Origin: Chromobotia macracanthus
Lineage: Eukaryota; Chordata; Actinopteri; Cypriniformes; Botiidae
NCBI GenBank assembly: GCA_036877525.1
Contig: JAZGTH010000103.1
Coordinates: 2,375,001 to 2,439,000 of the forward strand
DNA length: 64,000 bases
Direction of reading: 5' to 3'
Of the stretch, positions 31,014 to 42,745 are shown one piece after another (the first letter of the stretch is position 1; every line of letters starts with the position of its first letter). A program made the position numbers and the translations under genes. The notes beneath the pieces were generated by a model. It saw nothing but the letters and a program-made list of their open reading frames with translations. It did not search any database and was not told the DNA's origin.

Positions 31014-32813
31014 TTAGTGAATAATGTTCTGCAGTGCTCACTGATTGAATCGGTTTGAACAGATTAAACTTTAATGGTGCTTTTTTATATTTTTGGATCT
31101 TACATTAGCATAATCTGTCTAACATTTCCTTGTGTGTCCACTCGAACCCCAGAAACCCCCGTCCTGACCCCACCTGCTGCAAACAGTGGAGTGACACTCC
31201 TTCTGTGTGCTCGGCACTGCAGCACTGACGAGAAGATACTGCTCTTGAATGTCACATAGACAAAAGCAGAGAGGAAGACTGAACCAAGAGACATCATTTG
31301 TAAGAGCCGTTGCCATGGTGACTCTGACATCACTGATGCTAAACAGGGTTTGAGTTTTCTGGCTTGTGGTTGTGCTGATGATAGCGTCTCTTTAGGCAAA
31401 CAGGAAATAGTCGTGTGCAATAACCGACTTGCAGGAAACGACTTAGTGATGGTATTAGACCGTAAACAAACAAGCAGAGCATTGAGAGTGTATTGACTCT
31501 CTGCTTTCAGCTGAGTGATGGTGCTCTCCACAGTAACAATAATGAGGAACTTTGGACCTGTATGAAATACGTGGGGAACAGCAGCTGGGGTGACTGTAAT
31601 CTTTCAAACCTGTTTAGACTGGTCGGGTCTAGATTAATGGTTCTCAACAGGTTGGTTTGATTGGATAAGGTCGTGGACAGCAGAGAAAAAGCAAACAATG
31701 CAAAAAGCAAATAACAACATGCAACTGACCACAGTTAGGAAAGCAAGGATGTGTGTCCAACCAAACCAGAAGTGTAGTAGACAAATTATGCAGATGAATA
31801 ACATGTTGGTCTGCTGTGCCCTCGTCTTTTAAAAACCAGGAACAAAACTATGCTGAGTTAAAGAATGTATAACCCAGACTCTGTTTAAAGAGTTACTTGC
31901 TAAAAGGATAAATATGGTTTGTGGATTTAATGTCTGATAAAAAAGTCAGGGGCAGTTGAGAGCCACTGGTCTGTCACCAGGGTTAATAAACACAACGTGA
32001 TGGTCAAATACAAATTTCTCTTAACATTTCAGAGAACAAAGCTTATCTGATGTGACCATTTTTAAAGGATTACAAAAATGTTTTGCATTCGTGTTATGTG
32101 AAACTGTATCCTAAAGTAAACAACCGAACTTATCAAATCACGCGTCAGTGTCACCTTTGTAAATTTTTGCTTTGTCTTCTGCATCGTCTTCATAAGAAAC
32201 ATGTTTTGTCATTATTTCCAGGCGGGCTGAGCTGTGCTGATTTGCATAAACTGATGCAAATCAGAAGCAGGAAAAAGAAGAAACCTCGGAACGCTTCGGA
32301 TTACAGGAGAACTTCTCCTGAAACGAGATCCTCCCTGTTTAGGGAAGCACTCTTACAGTGGTGTGTTGTTTAACATGTTTTCTTTGTGCCAGCGTGCAGG
32401 TTACATGCATGTAATGGATGGAGATCTGGGAAGATCACGTGCTTGACAATGACCTTCTCACATGAATGGCAGGAGAGCTGAAGAGGCATGTAGATTCATC
32501 TGTCATACAGCATACAGCCTTTTGACTACATACAGGACTAGTATTCACAACAACACCTCTCATCTCAGAGTATATCAGTCAGGCCCTAAAACAAGCACCA
32601 CTGTAGTATCCTAAATCAACTTCTCACCACTCAGTTTCAGCTGAACTTCAGCTGTTAGAAGTCATGAGATGTTTTGTGAGACATTTGCATGTCTTATTTA
32701 AATTGGTCACATCACAAATCAGAAAATCAGTCTTTCAATTTAATGAAAATTATACTAATAAACTCATAACTTACATCTTTTTTGTCATCAGTGCCAATTT
32801 GAATGTTTGCTTT

Positions 32814-33140
32814 CCAATTGTAGGTTGTAGGAACATTTCCCTAACGTTCTATTTAAGTAACATTAAAACATTTAAAATGTTATTGCTAGGAACGTTCTAG
32901 TCATCCAGTGTTTTAGACATTGTACTAACATCACTGATTGGTTTTATGAACGCTAGTTTTATGTTTATTAATAAACATATTTTAAATATGTAATGTTTTT
33001 AATACTTTCCACTAACAACGTAATAAGAACATTTTTTGATATATATGATATATAACATTCAAAAAACATTCTACTACTGTTACTGCAAGAACGTTTATTG
33101 ATCATTTTGAGAGAACTATGAGAGAATGTTTCCTGCTGGG
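32814..33140 (+). mobile_element. AACGTT-rich MITE, copy 11
   Basis: CCAATTGTAGGTTGTAGGAA to GTTTCCTGCTGGG. Outer ends eroded. Confidence 0.72.
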
Positions 33141-34201
33141 TTGGCGAGTGTTCAATTATGTTTTTATCTGACTTTATGTCTTTTCACACAGATTCAAAAA
33201 CTTGCAGCATGTTACAGTTTTGCAGTTTACTCTGAATTATAATAAAAACAATCTCTGAGTCGGAAGATTCTCCTCTGAGTGGAGTTCTGTAAAGCTTGAG
33301 ATTAGTGAACTAAATGTAGTTACGGTGCTTTTAGATAACAGCATTAACTGTGTGTATGGATTACATGACTCAGGATTACTCCAGGATGAGCTGAGATTGT
33401 TCATCTGCAGTTTTACCTCATAAATGTCTGTAATGATTTCACAGTCGTCCAGAGACTGACGAGAGTCTGTTCCTAAGATTACAATATTTAAATGGCAAAA
33501 AGAATAAAAAAAAATGAGGGTACATACAAAAGCACATGTGTATTCTCACAGTGGTCAATCTGGAAACATCTACGCAGGACGTCCCATATAGCTGATACTC
33601 TGGGAAAGCGTCTGTTTACTTAATGCTGCAATTTTTCCAAAAGACAGCCTGTGTTTACTTTAATTCCTGTGTTGGTTTGTAGGTCAATGTTAAGCAGATA
33701 ATGTAAGACACTGAGAAATGATTCTGGGTGTTAACAGCATGATAAAGCAGGAAAGGTCACTGCTTTGTAGGAGACGGAGGATTTTGTGCCTTAAACCTGG
33801 AATAATGAGAACCAAAAGGGGTCAGAGAGACTCGTGACATTTTTCATGTTAATCTGACCTCAGAACAGCGGGGAAATTTGTCAGAATGCCAGGTATGCTC
33901 GTTATGACTTGTAAATGTCTTGCGACCCGTGTGCTCCAACACAGTAAATGTCAGGGCCTTGTTTGGTCCTTCCATGGCTACAACAAAACTTGTCTGTGTA
34001 TGAAAACAGTTTGTTTTCTCACCCTAAAAGAAAACTGAGTCAGAGTGGTTGCTATCATGTTAAAGTTAATGACATGCTCAATCACCCACATCTTTTCTAA
34101 TGTCATTAAACGTAAAATCATTTGGGATAAATACATGCTACAATCTTTGAGATAATACCACAGACCATTGTTTCACAGCTTCTCTGGTCTGCAAGACGAG
34201 A

Positions 34202-34499
34202 CCCAGTTAACAATTTTAAGTTGTAAAGACATCTTTAATGTTTCCATTAAGTAACACTGAAAATTAAAATATCCAGTTTTTAATGTTAACGTTACTGCTT
34301 GATTATAGAATGTTATTCAGAGATTTGTCATTTTTTAATGTTTTTAATGTAATGTTTTTTAAATGTTCCACTAACTACTTAAGAATAATGTTTTTGACAT
34401 ATGGTATATTAATGTTAAAAAAAGTTCTACTAATATTACTGCAAGAATGTTTTTTGATAACATAAGCCAACATTCTGAGAACGTTCCCTGTTAGCTGGG
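34202..34499 (+). mobile_element. AACGTT-rich MITE, copy 12
   Basis: CCCAGTTAACAATTTTAAG to CCCTGTTAGCTGGG with well-kept ends and a small internal deletion. Confidence 0.82.
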
Positions 34500-35875
34500 G
34501 AGATATTCGTTCAGTAATGCCACACATTTAACACCATAACTTATGTAAGAAGAACTTACGTAACAACTAGCCATAAATGTGAGATGTAAAAATTGGACTG
34601 TTGGAGTAAACAGTCTTTGAACTCTTCTCTCAGATATTTCTCACATCTCACCACCTTTTTATGATGCCAAGAACCAGCAGGCCGGCGATTCATCTCAAGC
34701 CAAACTCGCACACATGCAGACTGACTCCAGCCACAGACTCTGTAGCAGGAAATCACAGATGCATTTTAAATGAAGCAGATATGTGAAGGTTTAGGCGCAT
34801 CTGGTTTTCTTCTGCCATGAATACTGAGGAGGTCTCGTTTCAGCCCTGATGTTTCTTCCCTGTCTGATCACATTCTGTTCATGTATCTCTCCACGACTGT
34901 TGTCTTCAGTTTCAGCTTTTGTTTTGCTTTTCTCATCTGCCAGCTTCTCTAAAACGCAGCTAAACACAGTTGGGTTTAAATGTCTTATTTTTCTATGTCA
35001 GATTTCTATTAATGACCTCATTAACATCGTATAAAGAGTTTTCCAGCTTTGCTTTCATTGAAGCACAGCAGATAAAACATTTGGAATTCACGTATTAAAT
35101 CACGCTGGGTTAGGAAGGATCATCCGTTTTTCCTTCATCTTGTGAAGGCCATGCCAACACTCCTCCATGTTCTTACAAAGCAAATATATATTTCATAACT
35201 ATATATTTTCATAAATATATTTCATAAAGAACAGCTTTTCACTTAAATTGTCATGCTAACAATCTAGTTCTCAAGTGGAGTTCTGAACTCTGCTGTATAT
35301 TAAACCTTCAGCTGGAGTCCAGGGCTGATCTGAGACATGTCTGTTGATGGAATGAAAATAATGATATGTATGTGCTTTTCTCTCTAAACCAGCAGAGCAG
35401 GTCCAGAAAACCTAAAGCCATATGACTGTGTCTGACCTCTGATCTGAAGTCAGCTGTCTCCTCTTGATCTCACACCTCTCCTCGATTTCCCTCATTCCCT
35501 CTTCACACTCTCTGTTCCAGTTCAGTCCTCAAATTGAGATGCTGTCTTGACACCTCTGAGTTCTTCTGACTGGACTGATGTCTCAGCACGTCTTTGTTTT
35601 TCTGATGACTGTTTGATCTTCAGAGGTCCTGATCTTACAGCACGTTCTGAACTTCAGTGACGCGTGGCATCAGAGCACCTGCAGTAAAACCACACGCTGG
35701 ATTGAAACCACAGACGTGTCAGCAGAGAGACGCTTCTGTTGCATCTCCTGCATCGAGCAGCACGTGGAGCTAAATTCAGATACTTCTAGAAAAGGAACTG
35801 AAATATAGAGTCATAACTGAAAGTGGAGTCATCTGAGAACACTGAGTGTACCTGCCTGGTCACTGAAGAGGACAC

Positions 35876-36165
35876 ATTTGCCCAAAAATGTCATTCACTC
35901 ACCCTTACATTGTTCCAATGATATGTTTTATGTCTTCTGATATTGTATGGAAGCTTTGTATGTAAATCAGACCAAATAAAGCCCTTATTTACTAGGCCTA
36001 TAATAAACTGTTTTATGGTGCTTTTATACTGTAAAAAATACACTATTCTTGTACATAGGAGCTGTGTAAACATTCAGGCTAACATCTCTGTTTGTGTTCC
36101 TCAGAAGAGAGAAGCTCATATGGGTTTGGAGAAACAGGATGAGTGAGTTAATCATCTTCTCCAAA
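35876..36165 (+). mobile_element. Degenerate GTTCACCCAAAAATGAAA-type MITE
   Basis: TTTGCCCAAAAATGTCATTC and ACTCACCCTTACATTGTTCC at one end; GTGTTCCTCAGAAGAGAGAA and GATGAGTGAGTTAATCATC at the other. They form the diverged inverted halves of this cyprinid element. Confidence 0.65.
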
Positions 36166-36169
36166 CATG

Positions 36170-38814
36170 TCCATTTCTGGCTGAAGTAACCCTGTAAGGT
36201 CAGAGAGTTACCCGTGACGATTACTCTTTCTTGTTATCAACACCAGATACTAAACAATACTCTGACCTAGTCCTTGTAAAGTTGACAAGTCTTCACATGT
36301 CACACCCTCAGCATGTGTTGTTTATTATCTGGGTGTGAGTGTGTGAGATTGTGTTGAAGGTGTATGTGAGTGAGTTTATTGTGTGTTATTACAAATCCTC
36401 CAACTGACCAGTTAAAGTTACATTGTCAAAGTTATAATGTATAAAGGCTAAAATGTCAGCACAACCTTTGGATTGCTGATGGAGGCCTGAATAAACTGTA
36501 ACTGATGTTGAAACTGGTCTTCTGTTGAGACTTCTGTTAGTATTGGAAACAAGCCTGAATAAGGCAGACATTACATAGCATTCATCTTTTCCCTAAACAA
36601 CAAGAAACAGGATTTTAAACTTTTCCTAATTATAGGTGGTTCATAAAGTACATTTTCCCTCAACTATAATGAAATCTGTTTAAATTGGGGATGTTTATTT
36701 CTGGTTCTTCAATTTAAAACATTAATTTTTTTAGTGAAAAGTAGTTTATAGTTTCAACAATGCATTAAAATAATTCAGCGTATCAACATTTGTTGAGAAT
36801 ATTTCTAGTGGTGTTACAAACATGGAGGACAATAACAATATTTCTTCATTAAATGTGCTTTACATGAAGAATCTGGACTGTATTTTGCACTGGTGAGGTG
36901 GGTGGTTTAATATATAACTAAATCACAGTTCTTATGGAGTGGAGAAGCTACTATTTAGTTTATGTAATAGATCTACTTGCTGTAATTGAGAAAGCATTTC
37001 TGAAATGTCATAACAGATGACGTGAAAGCAAATGGCAGGGCCGTCTTCCTGCCGTTGGGCTCTTTTACATAATTTATCATTTGCCTGAATTGACTTGTGC
37101 ATTCACTTGGTTGACAGCCTGTGTAATTCAGTTCCACCCAATGCTGTTGGATCAGTGAGCCGTTTGTAACTGCAGCTCAAAGCCTATTTAAAGAGAAGAT
37201 AAGGTCAGTGTATCAGTGTCAGCTTTATAATGCTAAATAAAAAATATCGAGGCAGTACAAAGCTCAAAATTCAAACAATTTCAAAGACATCAGATGAGTT
37301 TTATGTTCTATAGCGGGAAAGCTTATGGTAAATACACTGCAGTTTATTTTCCAGGAGATACAATAGATGTTTTTCTCTCTAAGCTCTGCATAGCGATTAG
37401 ACTTCTGACACCTTCCTCCTACGTCTTTGTAGCATCCCGGTTTCTCGCCACCCCCTCACTGCAGCTGACATCAAAGAACATCTGTTTGTTGTGCAAACCC
37501 GCCTCTGAGCTCCACGTTAAGTAACAGCAATCAGCCATGTCAGAAGTTCTGCATCTGAGAGAGAGAGAGCATAAAGTCAGCTGAGGTTGCATGGGCAGAC
37601 TCTGTTCTTCCTCTGTGTATGTGTGTGTGTAACCCTCATGGTAAAGCAGCAGTGCATGCGATCAGGGGACAGATTTGCGATTTGCTTTTCACAGGAAATT
37701 AGGCTGCTTTCTCTTAGCTGCAGCGGTGCAGAAAAACCACAGGCCATAAGGCATGAGAACACATGAGCTCTGTTCCTATATGCCACAGTTCCTCATCAGA
37801 GCCACAATGATTTATTGTGTTTAAAGGTGCATGCAGGAGACTGAAACTGTAAGATTCCCTGCCATAAACAAGACACGCAAAACAGGTGTAGCAGCCTGGT
37901 GCTTTCAGAAGAACATGCTGGTCTCTAGATACCAATTAATACAGTCTGTCTTTGTGTGTGAACACGGCCTGTATTCTAGAGAGCATTAGATTGTATACAG
38001 CAGACAGACAGGTAAACAGACAGACAGATAGATACCATATTGAATTAATCCCTGATGCAAGACAGCAGCAACAATGTTTACAAAATATAACACAATATAC
38101 GACATGTTACACTTGATAAAGCCGAGGGAAGCCCTCTGAGAACTCATTTAGGCCCACAGCATGACAGAAACTGGATTTCCTATAAGATAATATACCTGTC
38201 TTCATTTGCCTACAAGCAATACTGCTGGTTACAAGATTACACGTTCTTATAATTCAAAATGATTCATTTTAAGTGCAGTTGAATGTGCATCACATGTTTA
38301 CAGGTTAATCGCATGAATATATATAGAAAAGGCAGGAGAATATGTGTGTGAACAGAAGCTCTGAAGCTGACAGTACAAGAGAAAGACAAAGAGACGGCTG
38401 TGAGCTCATTTACATTTCATTTCAAGTCTGCAGCCATTTGCTGTGGCAGGAGGAAGTTTTAACACCAAAGTCCAATAAAACAGTGACAAGCACGTGAGAT
38501 TTCTGCTCTCGGTGGCCTTTCATGCTGCAGGTCCCCGCCAGGCAAACACACGACGGTCTTTGAGATGTTTTCTGTATAAATAACAGGGAGTGAGCAGTCA
38601 GAGCTGTCTGTCTGAGTCCCACACACATACAGGTCCTGTCATGTCCTATAATACACCCTTCATTACGACCGGCTGCCTGGGGCAGATAATAATGTGATGT
38701 AATGTGATGTGTGCTGCTAATTTAACATGCATTTATGAGCCAACAGTGACGTCAGATAAATGAGTTACACTATATTACACAGCCCACGGATATCATCACA
38801 ATGAAAATGAAAAT

Positions 38815-38815
<1 letters not shown>
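36170..38815. other. Intergenic, non-repetitive
   Basis: No gene recognised. The parts around 36990-37215 and 38100-38210 lack repeat signatures and look like candidate conserved non-coding DNA, but without an alignment this is only an impression. Confidence 0.4.
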
Positions 38816-38960
<145 letters not shown>

Positions 38961-39660
38961 AGACTTATACTAAAATACTATAACAAAACACTTAAAAATA
39001 AATACAATAAAATACTTATAAAATAAAAGTCTTCGCTGTCTCTTTAAATCCACCGTTCGCCTGGCTTATGACGTAAATGACGACATCAGCGCCTTAGATA
39101 CGCATACGTCATTCAGGGGAGCTCCCGCTCTGCAGCCAATCAGGAGCGAGGATTCATTCTGTCGGTTCATCCGCCCGCAGACGCGCTCGAGTTTCTCTTG
39201 TAGTTTGTGCGGGTCGATCGTGTGGGATCGTGTGGGATCGTGTTGAATCTCGAGCGATAATCCAGCGATCGGTTTGTGTTCTTTAATAAAAATAAACACA
39301 AACGCAAAGTGAACGCGGCTGTATTTCTCTTCGGGGCGGCTCTTCTGTACTGGATACGGTGAAAAGTGTCCGTCAGTGCTGCTTTATGACATTAAAACAC
39401 TAAATATAAATATTTCATGTAAACATAAAAACTGGACATGTCCACCGCCGTGTTTAATACGGAAGCGCGTCGTGTTGACAGCAGCGGCCTCTCCGCGTTT
39501 AACGCGTGTAAAATAATGATAAACAAACGCTGTGGTCAACTCGCCGCTTACTCTTTATATTTATTATATATTTATCAGTAATGTTTGCGAAATATGAGCA
39601 CGGAAACGACACGCGATCCCTCCACGAATAGCTCGTCTTTTTGCGGCACTAGGTAACGCG

Positions 39661-39668
39661 TGACGTCA
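39661..39668 (+). promoter_or_regulatory. CRE in the tob1 promoter
   Basis: Palindromic TGACGTCA, 180 nt upstream of the TATA box. A second identical octamer lies at 40597-40604 in the first intron, and TGACGTAA is at about 39068. CREB/ATF control is inferred. Confidence 0.55.
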
Positions 39669-39840
39669 GAGACGCTTTACGACGGATGCGTATTAAAGCC
39701 GCGTTTGTTCGACGGCGCCGGGAGCCAATGGGCTCGGCGGGTCCCGCCTCTCGCTCGCTTCCGACCAATCGCGTGCGAGCGTTCCGCGTCCGTATGGTGT
39801 TGACCTTTGGAAGCGCGTCACCGCCCACCGCGAGCAAAAC

Positions 39841-39848
39841 TATAAATA
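39841..39848 (+). promoter_or_regulatory. tob1: TATA box of tob1
   Basis: TATAAATA, 62 nt after a CCAAT box. Predicts transcription start near 39870. Confidence 0.75.
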
Positions 39849-39869
39849 AGGGCGGATGACAGCGGCGGG

Positions 39870-40045
39870 GGACGAAATTAAAGCAGAGAGCGGGGTCGGA
39901 GGAGCTCACGGAGATCTCACGGAGATCGTTTGAGAGGCACCGAGCGGACTATCTTCACTCACTGCGGCTGTTTATACGCGCGTTTTTCTATTGCACTCGT
40001 TAAATGTACCGCGGCCGCTGAAAAGCTTCATTTTGCACGACGCAA
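39870..40045 (+). other. tob1: tob1 non-coding exon 1
   Basis: From the predicted start site to the donor GCAA|GTGAGT at 40045/40046. It contains one short upstream ORF (40004-40021, Met plus four residues). The exact start is inferred from the TATA position. Confidence 0.65.
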
Positions 40046-40756
40046 GTGAGTATCGACGCGCTGCTGGGCTTCTGCTTCGTGGTTTTGATTGCTGGTTGTG
40101 TGTGTAAGTGTGTGTAAGTGTGTGTAAGTGTGTGTAAGTGTGTGTTTTAGGGGACATTAAATGGCAGGGCAGGTTAAAGGGCTCTTGCTGCGTCACTCGT
40201 CACAGAGCCGCGGCGGGTTGCCAGATATCAGCAGACTCACACGAATGGCGTTCATGTATCAGACAGACGCAAATATTGAATGCAAAGACTGAGATGCTGC
40301 AGAAAATCGTTTGCATTCGCAGTCGGTTTGTGTTTTCAGATCTAACGGAGGATATTGTATTATAATCTGCTGGGTGGGCGCGTCGATGCGATCTCCGACG
40401 CGTCACGCGCGCGTCCAACGCGCCCGTTTCTGCCTTTTACGCGTTTGCGCTCGACGATTAACGGGAACCTTGAAGAAACGTTGAAGAAATCGAGTTACTA
40501 AACGAGTGATTAAAGCTGCCCGGTCGTGCGTTTCATTTTCTCACCACGTCGTGCATTTTTCACGGAGAAAACCGAGCTGACGCGGTAGTGGGGTTGTGAC
40601 GTCAGCAGTGCGTGGTCTAGTCAGGGCGAGTGAGTTATTACGTAACAGCCGCGTCACTGACGCGAGTGCATCCCGGTGCACGGTCGGTGTCTCATTTCCA
40701 TATGAAAATGACCAGCCGGGGTTGTTCACGGTTCTTGTTTCTCTGCTTCTCTCCAG
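40046..40756 (+). other. tob1: tob1 5'-UTR intron
   Basis: 711 nt, GTGAGT to CTCTCCAG. Carries four tandem copies of TGTGTAAGTG at 40101-40140 and a CRE at 40597. A 5'-UTR intron before a single coding exon is also the layout of mammalian TOB1. Confidence 0.7.
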
Positions 40757-40909
40757 GAACTGGATCGGTCATTCGTGGACTGAGACGTTCTGCAACCAGC
40801 ACTTTGTTCTCCAGGTTTCTGTGTCGGGCTCCAGCCTCCTCTCGCCTCCGGTGGCTTACAATACAACAGGAGAATTCGCACAGTTTTACTCCAGGACGGT
40901 GCCGCAGCT

Positions 40910-41880
40910 ATGCAGCTTGAAATCCAAGTAGCTCTCAACTTCATCATTTCCTACCTGTACAACAAGCTGCCCCGACGACGCGTCAACATTTTCGGCGAGG
41001 AGCTGGAACGACAGCTGAAACAGAAATACGAGGGACACTGGTACCCAGACAAGCCATACAAAGGATCTGGATTCAGGTGTATTCATGTTGGGGAGAAAGT
41101 GGACCCAGTTGTTGAGCAAGCAGCCAAAGAAAGTGGGTTGGGCATCGAGGATGTCCGCAACAACCTGCCTCAGGACCTCAGCGTCTGGATCGATCCCTTC
41201 GAGGTGTCGTATCAGATCGGCGATAAGGGACCGGTCAAGGTGCTCTATGTGGACGACTGTAACGAGAACGGCCAGGAGTTGGACAAGGAGATCAAGAACA
41301 GCTTTAACCCAGAGGCGCAGGTCTTCATGCCGATTCGAGAACCCGTGGGTATGTCCCCCGACCTCCAGTTCACCGTCCCCTCCGTTTGGCCAGTCTGCGG
41401 CGGTTAGCCCCACCTTCATGCGCCGTTCCACGCAACCTTTGACCTTCACCACTGCCACCTTCGCTGCCACCAAGTTTGGCTCCACGAAAATGAAAAGCAA
41501 TGGGCGTAACGCCAACAAGGTGGCCCGGAGCTCCCCAACCAACCTGGGCTTGAATGTAAACAACCTCCTGAAGCAGAAAGCCATGTCCACATCCATGCAT
41601 TCTCTCTACGGCGTCGGCTTGGGCAGTCAGCAGCAGCAATCAGCCCTCTCTCCAAACGCCAAGGAGTTTGTGTTCCCCAGCCTCCAGGGCCAGGGCAGTC
41701 CAAGCGCAATGTTTCCCGGGGAGTCGTCCCTCAGTCTCAGCCCTCTCCCGTACAGTAATGCCTTTGACGTGTTTGCGTCCACGGGGCCTTCATGAGAAAT
41801 CCCTCATGGACAGTCTGAGCTTCAGCTTGAGCAACATGCAGTATTCTAACCAACAATTCCAGCCAGTGATGGCCAACTAG
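40910..41880 (+). CDS. tob1: Tob1 antiproliferative protein, two apparent +1 frameshifts
   Basis: BTG/Tob-family adaptor that binds CNOT7/8 through the N-terminal domain and poly(A)-binding protein through PAM2 motifs, promoting mRNA deadenylation and blocking proliferation. From ATG 40910 the frame gives MQLEIQVALNFIISYLYNKL and the whole BTG domain (about residues 1-115, box A and box B intact) up to MPIREPVG. It then shifts at C5 41355-41359 and, uncorrected, stops at 41405-41407. Family sequence resumes one frame over (SSSPSPPFGQSAAVSPTF, LNVNNLLKQK, PAM2-like SALSPNAKEFVFP) and shifts again at G4 41783-41786 before the C-terminus SNMQYSNQQFQPVMAN and TAG at 41878-41880. Each shift equals one extra homopolymer base. 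Without them the product would be 322 aa; human TOB1 is 345, the difference being its Gln/Pro tract. Sequence error or recent decay of a duplicate are both possible. Intronless coding exon; Kozak GCTATGC with G at -3. Confidence 0.93.
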
Positions 41881-42628
41881 AAAACAAGAGTACTGCCCCG
41901 AGCAGAGGCGTGCGACGGGGAACACGCATTCACATTTCAAAAATGAAAAGGAGGATTGAAAAGCAACACTGCGACGGTAAAATCCCAGTGAAGTCAAAAG
42001 ATTATGAGCCTAAGGGTGAACCGCTTTGTTCCCTTGAGTATTTTTGTCATTCTTCTTCTGAGGAAGCTTGTGGTGCAATCAAGCTTCGTTACCTAAACTC
42101 ATATTGTTTTTTTTTAAAGTTGTTTTCTTTTGTCAACCAAGCACAAAATTATTTTTACTGACTGTTTTCAGATCTTTATGAAGAAAACTATGAATCAAGG
42201 CCTCTCATAGTATTCAAGATTAAGCTACACGGCCAGCTTTCCAAGGGGCTGGCCTGAATGCTGAACGAGGGGTTTTTTGGTCATTTTTCTAACTGTGTAA
42301 TTAATTTAGTGGAGAGTTTGTAAAATATCAGAGTATATATTGTTTCTACGACATATTGCATTTGTATCTTTTTAATACTCCAGTGATCTGTGACGACTGC
42401 AGAAGATTTTGTTATATTTGTTTTTATTGAAATTGTAAAATGAATTCATCTTTGAGAACATCTGCTCTTCTAAAGATTGTGTACAGAATATTCCATTGTG
42501 TTGGGATTTCAATATATTTGCTTTTTTGGGGAAAAAGAAAAACAAGAGTTGTATTTTCTGTTAAAGAGTTCAAAGAATTTTTGCTATATGGATGAAATGT
42601 AATCGTATATTAATTTTGTACCAACATT

Positions 42629-42636
42629 GTGCAATA
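42629..42636 (+). promoter_or_regulatory. miR-25/92-family seed match
   Basis: GTGCAATA is a perfect 8-mer target for the seed AUUGCAC shared by miR-25, -32, -92, -363 and -367, located near the 3' end of the tob1 UTR. Regulation inferred. Confidence 0.5.
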
Positions 42637-42719
42637 CTTGACACAAACGAATAGTATAACAGAGTATTTGGAGTCGGTGTCTTACATGTAAAGAGCGACT
42701 GATAGTTTATTAAGTTTGT

Positions 42720-42725
42720 ATTAAA
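42720..42725 (+). terminator. tob1: tob1 poly(A) signal
   Basis: ATTAAA in TTTGTATTAAAATGCTTGAA, followed by a T-rich region (CCTTTTATTTAC). Confidence 0.65.
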
Positions 42726-42745
42726 ATGCTTGAAATGACATTCTG

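Larger units (their letters stand above)
39040..40760 (+). promoter_or_regulatory. tob1: tob1 CpG island
   Basis: CpG density rises sharply from about 39040 and falls after about 40700. The block holds three CCAAT boxes (39136-39140, 39725-39729, 39775-39779), a full CRE at 39661-39668, a TATA box at 39841 and the first exon. Confidence 0.85.
41881..42745 (+). other. tob1: tob1 3' UTR
   Basis: About 865 nt, AT-rich and free of repeats, ending at the ATTAAA signal. The stretch 42590-42740 looks strongly constrained (few simple runs). Confidence 0.75.

Noticed and set aside
31100..31531. 143-codon minus-strand open frame
   Set aside because: Composition and lack of family resemblance suggest chance; nothing supports transcription.
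40886..41709. 236-codon and other minus-strand open frames opposite tob1
   Set aside because: Antisense shadow of the conserved tob1 coding exon, with no domain of their own.
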